From positions 166,137 through 230,136 of the forward strand of contig JAOZHS010000003.1 in NCBI GenBank assembly GCA_026014745.1: a stretch of DNA of 64,000 nucleotides, given 5' to 3'. This DNA comes from Candidatus Bathyarchaeota archaeon (GTDB taxonomy: Archaea; Thermoproteota; Bathyarchaeia; Bathyarchaeales; Bathycorpusculaceae). This document shows, piece after piece, positions 24,880 through 33,240 of this stretch; position 1 is the stretch's first letter; every line of letters begins with the position of its first letter. The notes under the pieces were generated by a model that saw only the letters and a list, made by a program, of their open reading frames with translations, did not search any database and was not told the DNA's origin. The position numbers and the translations under genes are program-made.

Positions 24880-25341
24880 TCAGTTTTGGATGGTTTTAAT
24901 TAGTTCTGAGACGTCAAAGCCCTTTGTTTTTGCCCAGTCGGTTAGTTGTGTGTATAGTTTTTCGTCCATAGTTGGTGTGCGGCACAAAATCCAGAGGTAC
25001 CTTCGGTCAGGTGTGCCAACAACAGCGTATTCATAGCCTGAACCGAGGTTAATTATCCAATAATCGCCATAGAAGGGCCAAAAAAAAGTGACTTTAAGAT
25101 TCGCGTTGGTGGTTTTGTCGACTACTTTGGCCTTGCCTTTGGCTAGTTTTGATTTGCCGTTTCTTGTGCATTGGTTTAGAACCGATATGGATCCGTCTTT
25201 GCGTAGTGTGTAGGTTGCGGTGGTGTTTTGGCAACCTTCCTGAAATCGCGCAGGTAAATGAGCAATCTCGTACCATTTCCCTAAGTAGCGGTTAAGGTCT
25301 ACGTGAGAAACAGCTTCGAGGTCTCCGGTCTGTTTCAACAA
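24880..25341 (-). CDS. blc: Bacterial-type lipocalin (Blc-like)
   Basis: 153 residues, the usual size of one lipocalin barrel. Structurally conserved regions: LNRYLGKWYEIAHLPARFQE (SCR1, G-x-W), NTTATYTLRKDGSISVLNQC, KVTFFWPFYGDYWIINL and YEYAVVGTPDRRYLWILCRTP (SCR2/3, ending in the Arg), then a C-terminal helix. Bacterial Blc proteins bind fatty acids or lysophospholipids and are normally lipoproteins. Here no lipobox or signal peptide is seen after the TTG start, so it looks cytoplasmic. Lipocalins are rare in archaea, suggesting transfer from bacteria. Confidence 0.92.
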   Translation of the reverse strand: MLKQTGDLEAVSHVDLNRYLGKWYEIAHLPARFQEGCQNTTATYTLRKDGSISVLNQCTRNGKSKLAKGKAKVVDKTTNANLKVTFFWPFYGDYWIINLGSGYEYAVVGTPDRRYLWILCRTPTMDEKLYTQLTDWAKTKGFDVSELIKTIQN

Positions 25342-25500
25342 AAAACCCCCACTAATTGGGAGAGAGAATGGGAATGTATAATTTTCGGTTTATGTCAGTT
25401 GCATTTTCTTTTGGAAAGGGTTTTGACTACAACAGAACTCGCAGCGAACTATCACATAAATTTTTATACAATAACGCTCTAACCAAGTTCAGGGTTGCAA

Positions 25501-25995
25501 ATGCAGAAGAAACTCCGAGCGATAGCATTTCTTGCAACGATTATTGTAGTACTGTGTGTTTTGTTGGGCTTTTTTGGCAACTCTATTGCCAACTCCATCA
25601 CCTCTATAGCGACGCCTCAAGCAACATCGACACCAACTGCGGAACCTACCCCGATACCTTCACCGACTCCAATTCCAACTCCACCCGCAACGCCGCTGCC
25701 TGTCCCGATCGATTTTACATGTGGCTCCCTAAAAGTAACGGTAAATGTTGACTTAAACGATGGCATGAGCAGAGAAGAAGCAATCACAGTCGCCGAAGCC
25801 ATAATCAATCATGAATTAACAAACCCCGCATATGAAGTTGAAACTGCAGAAATAGGCGAAAACGGAATTTGGAAAGTTAACTTGAATTGGGAGTATGCTA
25901 ATGCTGCAAGCGCCGACCAACTGAATTTGTCACATTACTTTAACGAAGAAATCAACCCGCTAAACCAAACAGTAACCTATACCCGCTGTTATTAA
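25501..25995 (+). CDS. Anchored small surface protein with Pro/Thr stalk
   Basis: 164 residues from ATG 25501, with a TATA-like tttttataca about 42 nt upstream. An N-terminal transmembrane anchor (7-28) is followed by a stalk of P/T/A repeats (about 38-72) and then a compact domain: CGSLKVTVNVDLNDGMSREE, AITVAEAIINHELTNPAYEV, WKVNLNWEY, ending TYTRCY. Two cysteines flank the domain and may pair outside the cell. The family is unknown; the architecture matches 21352-21798. Confidence 0.7.
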   Translation: MQKKLRAIAFLATIIVVLCVLLGFFGNSIANSITSIATPQATSTPTAEPTPIPSPTPIPTPPATPLPVPIDFTCGSLKVTVNVDLNDGMSREEAITVAEAIINHELTNPAYEVETAEIGENGIWKVNLNWEYANAASADQLNLSHYFNEEINPLNQTVTYTRCY

Positions 25996-26020
25996 GCTGC
26001 AATCAGGCTATTTTATAGAT

Positions 26021-26542
26021 TTAAAGGGGTTTGTTAGATAGAAAAGATTCGATGTCATCGATAAACCGCAGGGTCCCAACCTCGATTTTCTTTGTTAAAG
26101 AATCTAAATCTGTGAAGTCTGCGTTTTCAACTAAAACGTGTTCTAAAATGGAGTCCCCATTTGCTTTTGCGGGTAGACGGTACTTGTTCCAGTTGTGTTC
26201 TTTGATTTGTCGGCAGTATTTAGCTTGGATGTTTTTGTTGTAACCTGCCAGCCATACCTCGAACCTGAAGGATTCGTGGATGAAGAGTATGACGATTTTT
26301 AGGCCTTGGCGTTTGAGGGTTTTGGGGAAGAAGTAGAAGTAGGTGTAGTCCATGTAGCCGTAGTGGACACTGTTGGAGACAAAATAGTCGGGATACTTTT
26401 TGGACAGGTGCAGCTTTAGGCCGTCAAAATACTCCATCAGCCCCTTATACGCCTGCTGGAGGTGACCCTGTTTTAGCTGTGCGCGGTATTCGGGTAAATA
26501 GTCCGAGAAGGCTTTTTCAGTTTTTGTGTTATCTGCGCTCAT
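26021..26542 (-). CDS. DUF7000-like protein
   Basis: 173 residues. LQQAYKGLMEYFDGLKLHL, HYGYMDYTYFYFFPKTLKRQ, KIVILFIHESFRFEVWLAGY and NWNKYRLP agree with what I recall of a family (DUF7000) found mainly in Firmicutes. It has a single soluble alpha/beta domain and no catalytic motif I can name. It heads a three-gene same-strand group with 26558-26827 and 26828-27136 only in the loose sense that it lies downstream of them. Possible bacterial origin. Confidence 0.65.
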   Translation of the reverse strand: MSADNTKTEKAFSDYLPEYRAQLKQGHLQQAYKGLMEYFDGLKLHLSKKYPDYFVSNSVHYGYMDYTYFYFFPKTLKRQGLKIVILFIHESFRFEVWLAGYNKNIQAKYCRQIKEHNWNKYRLPAKANGDSILEHVLVENADFTDLDSLTKKIEVGTLRFIDDIESFLSNKPL

Positions 26543-26557
26543 TTTTGCTCAAGGGGT

Positions 26558-26827
26558 TTATTGGTTAATCTTGTTATAAGCTTTAAGCAGCTTAAGGCTG
26601 ACCCCAAATGATTCCGATGCAGATTGTTTTCGGTGTTTGCGTTTGTACCAGAGCATTATTGAGATTGTTGATGACGCCAACAGGAGCAAATAGAAGGGTA
26701 ACGAGCCAAAACCGAAGACTGCTCCGCCAAATAATGTAGCTAAAATTATGTCGTCTGCTGGGCTGAGGATAAATATTGCCAAGGCGAGCGTTACACAGGC
26801 TCGAAAGGTGAGTTTGTTAGACTTCAC
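26558..26827 (-). CDS. Small two-helix membrane protein
   Basis: 89 residues: transmembrane helices at about 9-31 (ACVTLALAIFILSPADDIIL then ATLFGGAVFG) and 38-60 (LPFYLLLLASSTISIMLWYK), then a basic cytoplasmic tail KRKHRKQS. It begins directly after the stop of the zinc-ribbon gene at 26828-27136, so the two are probably translated from one mRNA. Function is unknown. Confidence 0.65.
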   Translation of the reverse strand: MKSNKLTFRACVTLALAIFILSPADDIILATLFGGAVFGFGSLPFYLLLLASSTISIMLWYKRKHRKQSASESFGVSLKLLKAYNKINQ

Positions 26828-27136
26828 CTAAGTCACCTGCAGAGAGGGTGTGAGGGGCAACGCAGAGGTTACGTTAGCGTTTTTTGACGGGATGGCTGTT
26901 TGCAGGATATTTGAAAAACCTGTAAGTTGAATGAAGCTTTGGCATCGTTTGCAGTAAAGTACCAGTCGCTCAAGGTTGTTGTTGGTTGCAACGATTTCGT
27001 ATATTGTGTAGGTTTCTTCGGTGTAATCGTCGGGAGAGATTTCTGCATTGCAGTTTGGGCAGTGGAAAGCGCCGGTTCGGTCGGTTTTTGAGAGGTCAAG
27101 TCGGTATGTGTGGGGTTGTTTGGTTAAGGTTTTCAT
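26828..27136 (-). CDS. Small protein with zinc ribbon
   Basis: 102 residues. A CPNCNAEISPDDYTEE pair and a later LVLYCKRCQSFIQLTG pair form a C-x2-C...C-x2-C zinc ribbon (about 25-70). The N terminus is basic and the C terminus Ser/Thr/Pro-rich. Its stop abuts the start of the membrane protein at 26827, suggesting co-translation. It could be an adaptor or nucleic-acid binder; no family is recognised. Confidence 0.65.
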   Translation of the reverse strand: MKTLTKQPHTYRLDLSKTDRTGAFHCPNCNAEISPDDYTEETYTIYEIVATNNNLERLVLYCKRCQSFIQLTGFSNILQTAIPSKNANVTSALPLTPSLQVT

Positions 27137-27324
27137 CTGTTGTCCCTCGAACTCTTCAAGGGTTCAAAATGCTATTAATTGATTTTTCAGATTTACACTC
27201 ACATTAAACCCAAATATACCCAAATTAAACCCCGACAACTCAAATAACGACGGGAAGAGAACGTTTTGGAAAAGTATGTTAAAAGTTTGTGAAGACTTTT
27301 GCGTTAAAAAATGGTTAAAGGCTG

Positions 27325-27705
27325 TTAGAAGCGTATGCTTCTCTGCGCAGCTTGTAATTCTCTTTGCATCGAGACCAAGTTCTTCTGGATATCTTCTGTG
27401 TAGAGGGTTCGTTTCTGGATACCCTTCTGGACGGCGCCTGCAACCAAAAAGCCCGCACCTATGATTTCGCCTACGGGTGAAGGGTCGGGGAACACGATGC
27501 ATGCTATACCGATTTTTATGAGATTGGATTTGTTGCCCTCTCGCCATAGTTTCTTAGCCTTAGCGGCTGTTTGGGCGGTTGAATTTACTGCCTGATGCAG
27601 TTCTACGCAGCTTTCGGTTAACTCATATAGGGCTTTTGAGGCCTGTTTTGCTTGCTCTTTCATGCTTCCACGCATTTCATTAAAGGCGTTCTTAATCAAA
27701 AGCAT
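27325..27705 (-). CDS. Conserved hypothetical, helical with one hydrophobic segment
   Basis: 126 residues if started at 27705; an internal ATG (MRGSMKEQ, about 27672) may be the true start. Residues 15-60 are a long amphipathic helix (EQAKQASKALYELTESCVEL), then IGIACIVFPDPSPVGEIIGA and GFLVAGAVQKGIQ form a hydrophobic hairpin, and a final helix follows. Probably membrane-associated. The layout resembles small archaeal proteins with a Gly-containing hairpin; no name is assigned. Confidence 0.6.
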   Translation of the reverse strand: MLLIKNAFNEMRGSMKEQAKQASKALYELTESCVELHQAVNSTAQTAAKAKKLWREGNKSNLIKIGIACIVFPDPSPVGEIIGAGFLVAGAVQKGIQKRTLYTEDIQKNLVSMQRELQAAQRSIRF

Positions 27706-27939
27706 TCTACGAAAAGCAAGCCCAAACTAGCCCCCCTTCGAGTTTTCGCCACGTATTTTTGTGTGTATATGCATCAAAAATCGGGTTATTAGTGCGGCTA
27801 CTTTTATATGGTCAATGCTAAAATGCAAACACAAAATCCAAAAAGAGACGCAAAATAAGTCAGAAAAGCCGCGTTAGGGGGGTTAACTTATTAGCGGTTA
27901 ACAGCTATTTATTATCAAAAATTAAGGAATTGAAACCAG

Positions 27940-28686
27940 ATGGAATTGCCACCAATATTCTGGGAAGTGCACCATAATCTACCACGAGAAGGACCCGGCG
28001 ATAATGAATCAACCGCTAAAGCCTTCCGAATGATTAAAGCACTACCCGCTGAGCCACGTATACTTGACGTTGGCTGTGGTCCAGGGATGCAAACGATAGA
28101 ATTGGCCAAACTGTCGCAAGGTCTAATTGAAGCGGTAGATTTTCATCAGCCCTACCTAGACCAACTAAAGGCAAACGCAGAAAAGGAGGGCTTGAGCAAC
28201 AGAATTAAAGTCGTCAAGGGCGACATGTTCAATCTCGGATACGCCGTTGAGAGTTTTGATTTGATTTGGTGTGAAGGAGCAATATTTGTCATAGGCTTTG
28301 AAAAGGGTCTTCGTGAATGGCGGCCACTGTTGACTAAGAATGGTTACCTTGTGGTTTCGGAGCTTTCCTGGCTAATAACAGATTTGCCACAAGAAATTTT
28401 GGACTACATGAACCAAATTTATCCCCAAGCAAAAAGCATCGAGAAGAACAAGAAAACCGCACAAGAAGCAGGCTACCGAGTCATTAATTCGTTTATTCTA
28501 CCTAAAGATAGCTGGTGGACCAATTATTACACGCCAATAGAAGCCAAACTCCCCGACCTGAGAACTAAACATGAAGGCGAACCCGAAGCCCTGCAGTATT
28601 TAGATAGCGAAAAGAAAGAAAGTGAAATGTTCCGCAAATACTCAGATTACTATGGCTACGTGTTTTACGTGTTAGAAAAGAGCTAA
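27940..28686 (+). CDS. Class I SAM-dependent methyltransferase
   Basis: 248 residues. Motif I RILDVGCGPGMQTIELAKLS (about 44-63) and acidic EAVDFHQPYLDQLKANAE follow an N-terminal segment WEVHHNLPREGPGDNESTAK. IKVVKGDMFNL and FDLIWCEGAIFVIGFEKGLR are motifs II-IV. The set resembles small-molecule methyltransferases of the UbiE/arsenite type, but no trio of cysteines is present. The ATG is preceded by a long leader with a TATA-like ttttatatgg 130 nt upstream. Confidence 0.85.
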   Translation: MELPPIFWEVHHNLPREGPGDNESTAKAFRMIKALPAEPRILDVGCGPGMQTIELAKLSQGLIEAVDFHQPYLDQLKANAEKEGLSNRIKVVKGDMFNLGYAVESFDLIWCEGAIFVIGFEKGLREWRPLLTKNGYLVVSELSWLITDLPQEILDYMNQIYPQAKSIEKNKKTAQEAGYRVINSFILPKDSWWTNYYTPIEAKLPDLRTKHEGEPEALQYLDSEKKESEMFRKYSDYYGYVFYVLEKS

Positions 28687-28708
28687 AAAAATGAAAGAGG
28701 GTGTTGTT

Positions 28709-29431
28709 TTATTTGAATAGTTTCCAGACAACAGCCGCTATGATTCCGCCGATTATCGGGGCTACCCAGAAGACCCAAAGTTGACTCAGCGCAGCGCCTT
28801 GGACAAAAATTGCAGGACCCAAGCTTCTTGCGGGGTTTACGGAGGTTCCATCAATGGGGATTGCAACCAAATGCACAACCACCAACGTTAAGCCTATGGC
28901 TAAACCTGCGAATCCTTTGGGTACGCGTTCATGTGTTGAGCCGTGAACGACAAGCACGAATAGGAAGGTCAAAACGATTTCAGTGACTAGAACTGACGCT
29001 AAAGAGTATGTACTAAAAGAGTTTGCGCCTAAGCCGTCGAGAGTTAAACTATACATGGGGTTTCCGATTGCAATGGCGTAGAGTATACCTGCACCGATAA
29101 TTGCTCCTACACATTGAAAGACTACATAGAATACTGTGTCTTTGACGCTGATTTTTCCGGCAACCAACATAGAAATGGAGATTGCGGGGTTTATGTGACA
29201 TCCTGAAACGCTGCCAATTGCGTAGACCATGGCTACTACGGCAAGACCAAAAGCAAAGGAAATGCCATAATAACCTACGTATTGTCCAGCAATTACTGCG
29301 CTGCCACAGCCTAAAAGCACCAAAACCATTGTTCCGATTAATTCGGCAACGTATTTTTTCATTGGAGCTATTTGGGGAACAGCCGCTGGAGGCTGCGATA
29401 CCTCATTTAGAGTTTTTTGTGTTTCTGCCAT
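28709..29431 (-). CDS. aqpM: MIP-family aquaporin (AqpM-like)
   Basis: 240 residues with six transmembrane helices and two NPA half-helices: SGCHINPAISISMLVAG (about 80) and IDGTSVNPARSLGPAIF (about 196). The N-terminal ~22 residues are a soluble Pro-rich extension. AqpM channels pass water and some glycerol/CO2 and are known from methanogens. The Arg after the second NPA is present. It is divergent from psmA with a ~200-nt gap. Confidence 0.93.
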   Translation of the reverse strand: MAETQKTLNEVSQPPAAVPQIAPMKKYVAELIGTMVLVLLGCGSAVIAGQYVGYYGISFAFGLAVVAMVYAIGSVSGCHINPAISISMLVAGKISVKDTVFYVVFQCVGAIIGAGILYAIAIGNPMYSLTLDGLGANSFSTYSLASVLVTEIVLTFLFVLVVHGSTHERVPKGFAGLAIGLTLVVVHLVAIPIDGTSVNPARSLGPAIFVQGAALSQLWVFWVAPIIGGIIAAVVWKLFK

Positions 29432-29579
29432 TATTTTGTTTCTCCCTGAAGATTTAGTTGCTGTTTGGCGGGTTAGCGCTTATAATCTTTGTCCCAAAAG
29501 AACCCATCAAGCTGCACGCAGAAGCCAAAAAACCAACAACACATAACGCCCACAAGAACACGTCTAAAGTTAGCGTATA

Positions 29580-29588
29580 CTTATATGC
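29580..29588 (+). promoter_or_regulatory. TATA box for psmA
   Basis: cttatatgc lies 41-49 nt before the psmA ATG. GAGGT at 29618-29622 is the matching ribosome-binding site, six nt before the start. Confidence 0.55.
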
Positions 29589-29628
29589 ATCGACAAACAG
29601 CCTATTTAGCTCACATAGAGGTTACGCT

Positions 29629-30348
29629 ATGTCTGTGTTTGCAAAGCCAGGAGCATATGACTATAATGCTACAGTTTTCTCGCCTGACGGGCGACTATAC
29701 CAAGTAGAATACGCGATGGAGTTGGTTAACCGAGGCGCCACCATTGTGGGCATAAAATGCCCCGAAGGCGTAGTTTTAGGTTCAGAAGAAAACCTTGACG
29801 TCCTCGAAAAAGCCAACGATTCCTGGAAAATATTCAAAATAGACCAACACATAGCAGCAGCCATAGTAGGATTAAGTTCAGACGCAAAAGTTCTAGTCGA
29901 AAAAGCAAGAATCGACGCCCAAAGTAACAAACTCACCTTTGACGAAACCATCGACGTAGAAACCGTTACAGAACACATCTGCGACATACAACAAGTATAC
30001 ACCCAACACGGCGGCGGACGCCCCTTCGGAGCAGCCCTAATCATAGGAGGCGTCGACAAAACAGGCCCACACGTGTTCGCTACTCAACCCACAGGCACCT
30101 ATAAGGCCTTTAAGGCCACCGCTTTAGGTGCAGGCAGAGAAGGTGTGCTCTCGATTCTAAAAGAAGAATACCGTGAGGATTTGACACTTGAAGGCAGCAT
30201 AAAACTCGCAGTTAAATGTCTCATAAAAAGCTGCCAAGAAAGACAGGTGGCGCCCAGATTAAAAATCGCTGTTGTGCCTGTTGCGACAAAGAAGATGGAA
30301 ATGCTATCTGACGAAACTGTGCAGAACAAAATCACAGAAAACGCGTAA
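29629..30348 (+). CDS. psmA: 20S proteasome alpha subunit
   Basis: 239 residues from ATG 29629 (the frame is open further upstream, but GAGGT and a TATA box fix this start). The alpha-type N-terminal YDYNATVFSPDGRLYQVEYA is intact, followed by GATIVGIKCPEGVVLGSEEN, VGLSSDAKVLVEKARIDAQS and GGRPFGAALIIGGVD. Alpha subunits form the gating outer rings and lack catalysis. Downstream is the end of the radical-SAM cluster on the other strand, so it is monocistronic. Confidence 0.95.
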   Translation: MSVFAKPGAYDYNATVFSPDGRLYQVEYAMELVNRGATIVGIKCPEGVVLGSEENLDVLEKANDSWKIFKIDQHIAAAIVGLSSDAKVLVEKARIDAQSNKLTFDETIDVETVTEHICDIQQVYTQHGGGRPFGAALIIGGVDKTGPHVFATQPTGTYKAFKATALGAGREGVLSILKEEYREDLTLEGSIKLAVKCLIKSCQERQVAPRLKIAVVPVATKKMEMLSDETVQNKITENA

Positions 30349-30367
30349 ATCAAACGCGCAATCACTT

Positions 30368-31363
30368 TTATTCTTCGTTCATCAGTTTACTGCACAGGAT
30401 GCATTGCTCGTTTTTTGATCTAAAAGCCTCTGCTTTGGACATTTGGCGTCTTAATTTGTCGAATTTTTTGGTGAGAAACAAAAATTCGTCTTGGACTGTC
30501 CAATCACTTTTGGCGGTAAATGGGGGATAAGAGAAGTCTGCGAAAGCATCATTGCAATGATGAAAGGACAGGTCCGCGTTGTACATGATTTGGGTGGGTC
30601 CATTTTTTATGTTAGTACAAACGCCCATGTTAGCGCAGTCAAAATAGGCGTCATCTTGATGTTTGGATTTTCCTGGGTGGGCGGGCATAGTCCAGAGGGT
30701 AACCTGTTTTTCTACCCGTAAGCGGTTTCCAAAATTATCTTCAGATAAAAGGGCGAAGGGGAAATCGACAACGTAAGCCTCGCGGGGACTTGACAGGGCA
30801 GCCCGGAAATCCTCAAATTCCTTGCAGAATCGCCCCAAAACCTTCCCGATAACATTGAGGGTTTGGTTTTTGTTTTCTTTACTATAGATTGTTTCAACGA
30901 TTACTGATGGCTGATAGGTCAATATCAGTGATAGCATGTGGCTTAGGCGGTTTTCAGCGTTGACGCCAAGGTTTTGGAAGAGGTTAAAGCCGAGCCTAAT
31001 TTCAACATGCGCTCCGACTTGGTAGAGCTTAGAGAATAGATTGTCGAGTGCATCTTGCTTGTCCCAGCCGCTGGTCTTGATTATGATTTTTGCAGAGGGA
31101 AGCAAGGTCGTGATGAGTTGGACAACATCAACGATTGACCACAATTCTCCGTTGCTGCTTTTGCTGCGGTAAAAGAAGGGTTCCCCGCCCGACAAGAAAA
31201 TAAGGCATTCTTCCTCCGGGTTTTGCTGGTAATATTGTGCGATTTCTGAGAGCTTTTTTCTAAACTTCTCAGGTTTGAGGACCGCTATGCCGGTGTCGCA
31301 GCAGCAGGTTGGACACCGCTTATCACACAAGTTCGTAACCCTAAAGATGTAAGAACTAAACAT
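30368..31363 (-). CDS. Radical SAM protein, partner of the SPASM gene
   Basis: 331 residues from ATG 31363, only 4 nt after the stop of the upstream radical-SAM/SPASM gene. The cluster motif C-x3-C-x2-C is C13, C17 and C20 in NLCDKRCPTCCCD, followed by ECLIFLSGGEPFFYR (SAM-binding GGE). A TIM-barrel body follows, with cysteines at FDCANMGVC, SFHHCNDAF and QCILCSKL that may bind an auxiliary cluster but do not form a standard SPASM. The tight spacing says both enzymes work on the same substrate, plausibly the peptide at 32758-32997. Confidence 0.85.
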   Translation of the reverse strand: MFSSYIFRVTNLCDKRCPTCCCDTGIAVLKPEKFRKKLSEIAQYYQQNPEEECLIFLSGGEPFFYRSKSSNGELWSIVDVVQLITTLLPSAKIIIKTSGWDKQDALDNLFSKLYQVGAHVEIRLGFNLFQNLGVNAENRLSHMLSLILTYQPSVIVETIYSKENKNQTLNVIGKVLGRFCKEFEDFRAALSSPREAYVVDFPFALLSEDNFGNRLRVEKQVTLWTMPAHPGKSKHQDDAYFDCANMGVCTNIKNGPTQIMYNADLSFHHCNDAFADFSYPPFTAKSDWTVQDEFLFLTKKFDKLRRQMSKAEAFRSKNEQCILCSKLMNEE

Positions 31364-31367
31364 GGTA

Positions 31368-32645
31368 TCACAAATTCCCCAACGCTTTCGGGCACCGAGA
31401 CGGCAACCCAAGCAAATCGTTGTTGTAGAATAATGCGTCGCCTCTGCAGCCGCCATCACAGTTGACCTTATTTGCGCAACTTCGGCATTCCGGGAGGTTA
31501 TCTATGGGGCTTGCTTTGATTGCTCGTAGCTGTTTTATGGATTCTGAATTTTGCCACAACTCCGAAATGCTGCCGCCTAAAAGATTACCCAGCTTAAAGG
31601 TCGAAAGCGAGGTGCAAGGGTATAGATCGCCGTAGAAGTCGATGTAAGCAAAATTGTCTCCGGCGGGGCATTGCATTTGGTTACCCTCTGGATTTGCGCG
31701 GTCAAAGATTGTTAGTTCGGCGGTGTTGAAGAAGATTTTTGGATACTCCGCTATTAGGCGGGTGAGCAGATTTTTCAGCTTTTTTTCTTGGACGGGGGTA
31801 AGTTTTAGTTGGTCATAATCGTTCTTGGTTCCAAAGGGCCTCAGGTCTTGCAACGTAATAGCAGAAACCCCCAGAGCGGAGGCTAAATCCGCGATTTTTT
31901 CTATTTCAGAAAAATTGTGTTTTGTTACTGTCACCATAACTGTTGTGGACACACCGTTTTCGATTAGCTTTTTTATTGTATTGACTGTTTTTTGGAATGC
32001 AGATTTTCCTCGGGTTAGGCTGTTTACTTCTTCAGTGGAGCCATCAAGGCTTATGCCCACGAATAAGTTGAATGCCTTAATTTTCTGCAGAACCTCTGGG
32101 GGCATTGAAACGCCGTTCGTTAAAACCGCAACCGTTACCCCCGCGGCTTTCAACTTTTCAACAACACTCCAGAGGTCTTCAAGTAAGAGGCATTCTCCGC
32201 CTGTCAATGTCACTTTAAACGCTTTAGCTTGAATTATTTTATCTGCGATTTCTTCAAATTCCCGCAGGGTAAGCGTTTTTTCTTTTGTTTGGTGCGTTTT
32301 TGCGTCAGGGAAACAGTAGATGCATGAGAGGTTACATTTGGGAGATAAAGCCCATAAAATGTTGAGCGGGCTTATTTCGCTTTTAATATCGTAGAATGTT
32401 GCAGCTGTATGCGGAACACCATCATCAACCGGAGCAGCAGTAGGGTTTTGGGGTTTTTCTTTTAGGAAGCTGTTTGTAAAAAGCCAATTCAGAAACGTTT
32501 CGTCTTGTTTTTCAAAGTTATCTTTGAGGATGCATCGGTGGTAGGCTTCTTTTGAGACGCTGATTAAGCCAAGATTTAAACCATTATAGAGAAGATAGCA
32601 GGCTGCTTCTTCGCGTACGATTACTTTTGGGTCGAGCTCCACCAT
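31368..32645 (-). CDS. Radical SAM/SPASM protein with PqqD-like N terminus
   Basis: 425 residues. Residues 1-60 (DPKVIVREEAACYLLYN, LISVSKEAYHR) have the layout of PqqD/RRE peptide-binding domains, a feature of RiPP maturases. The radical-SAM core has C104, C108 and C111 (CNLSCIYC), VTLTGGECLL and VGISLDGSTEE. The SPASM tail (CPAGDNFAYIDFYGDLYPCT, then CRSCANKVNCDGGCRG and a last Cys) binds auxiliary 4Fe-4S clusters. It lies 112 nt after a 79-residue peptide gene and 4 nt before a second radical-SAM gene. I infer a peptide-modifying enzyme. Confidence 0.88.
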   Translation of the reverse strand: MVELDPKVIVREEAACYLLYNGLNLGLISVSKEAYHRCILKDNFEKQDETFLNWLFTNSFLKEKPQNPTAAPVDDGVPHTAATFYDIKSEISPLNILWALSPKCNLSCIYCFPDAKTHQTKEKTLTLREFEEIADKIIQAKAFKVTLTGGECLLLEDLWSVVEKLKAAGVTVAVLTNGVSMPPEVLQKIKAFNLFVGISLDGSTEEVNSLTRGKSAFQKTVNTIKKLIENGVSTTVMVTVTKHNFSEIEKIADLASALGVSAITLQDLRPFGTKNDYDQLKLTPVQEKKLKNLLTRLIAEYPKIFFNTAELTIFDRANPEGNQMQCPAGDNFAYIDFYGDLYPCTSLSTFKLGNLLGGSISELWQNSESIKQLRAIKASPIDNLPECRSCANKVNCDGGCRGDALFYNNDLLGLPSRCPKALGNL

Positions 32646-32757
32646 TATGTATCAACGCAGGTTTTGGGTTGTTAGCTTAGTTTTAGTCAGTTATTTGATG
32701 CAAGAGTTTTAGGGAAAAAGGGAAAACGGTTTTTTGGTTTAAATGCTCAAGGCACGG

Positions 32758-32997
32758 TTATTTCTTTACGACCTTAGTTGCTGCGGTTTTAACAACTTGG
32801 TCACGGATGTTAGCAACGCCTACTCCGCCGATGCCCCAGTCAGCTACTAATCCGCCGGGTCTAGTCACCACTTTGAATGGTTGACCCTCAAAGTTGTGGA
32901 GTTCCACCGTGATTGCCTTGGATTTTGCGTCTTTAGCTAATCTTTGCATTTCAGAGAGCATTTTAATTGACGTTGAAATTTTTTCTTCCTCTGCCAA
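32758..32997 (-). CDS. 79-residue peptide, candidate RiPP precursor
   Basis: The start is TTG 32997, chosen for GGGGGTGA 5 nt upstream; the frame is open to 33033. Residues 1-27 are a charged helix (AEEEKISTSIKMLSEMQRLA), 28-45 are strand-like, 46-63 form a Gly-rich segment with one Trp (RPGGLVADWGIGGVGVAN) and the tail is basic (KTAATKVVKK). There is no Cys. It has its own TATA box and lies directly upstream of two radical-SAM genes. Helical leader plus Gly-rich C-terminal half fits a precursor peptide, but a small structural protein is possible. Confidence 0.7.
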   Translation of the reverse strand: MAEEEKISTSIKMLSEMQRLAKDAKSKAITVELHNFEGQPFKVVTRPGGLVADWGIGGVGVANIRDQVVKTAATKVVKK

Positions 32998-33033
32998 AAT
33001 TTCACCCCCTGTTTCTATGTAGCAAGTCAGCAC

Positions 33034-33045
33034 TAACTATAAAAA
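33034..33045 (-). promoter_or_regulatory. TATA box for the peptide gene
   Basis: On the minus strand tttttatagtta lies about 40 nt before the TTG at 32997, predicting a ~20-nt leader bearing GGGGGTGA. The peptide and radical-SAM genes thus have a promoter separate from the peptidase pair. Confidence 0.55.
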
Positions 33046-33205
33046 TGTAATCTATATTAAATTTTCATATACCCGCCTGAAAGAAAAGCAAACTAAAAGC
33101 AACGTAACTTCTGTCGCAACGTGCTCCCTAATTATGCAATTCAATCGTACCCATTAGGGCACAACACAATCAGCACAAAAGAAACTTAAAAACCAATGAA
33201 GATAC

Positions 33206-33240
33206 GGAAAAAAGAAAAGCGGGAAGTCTGAGTTACTCAC
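33206..33240 (-). terminator. Terminator after the peptidase gene
   Basis: Immediately after the stop at 33241 the minus strand shows GAGT...ACTC pairing and then an oligo-T tract (complement of 33207-33219). It closes the 34280-33241 transcript. Confidence 0.45.
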
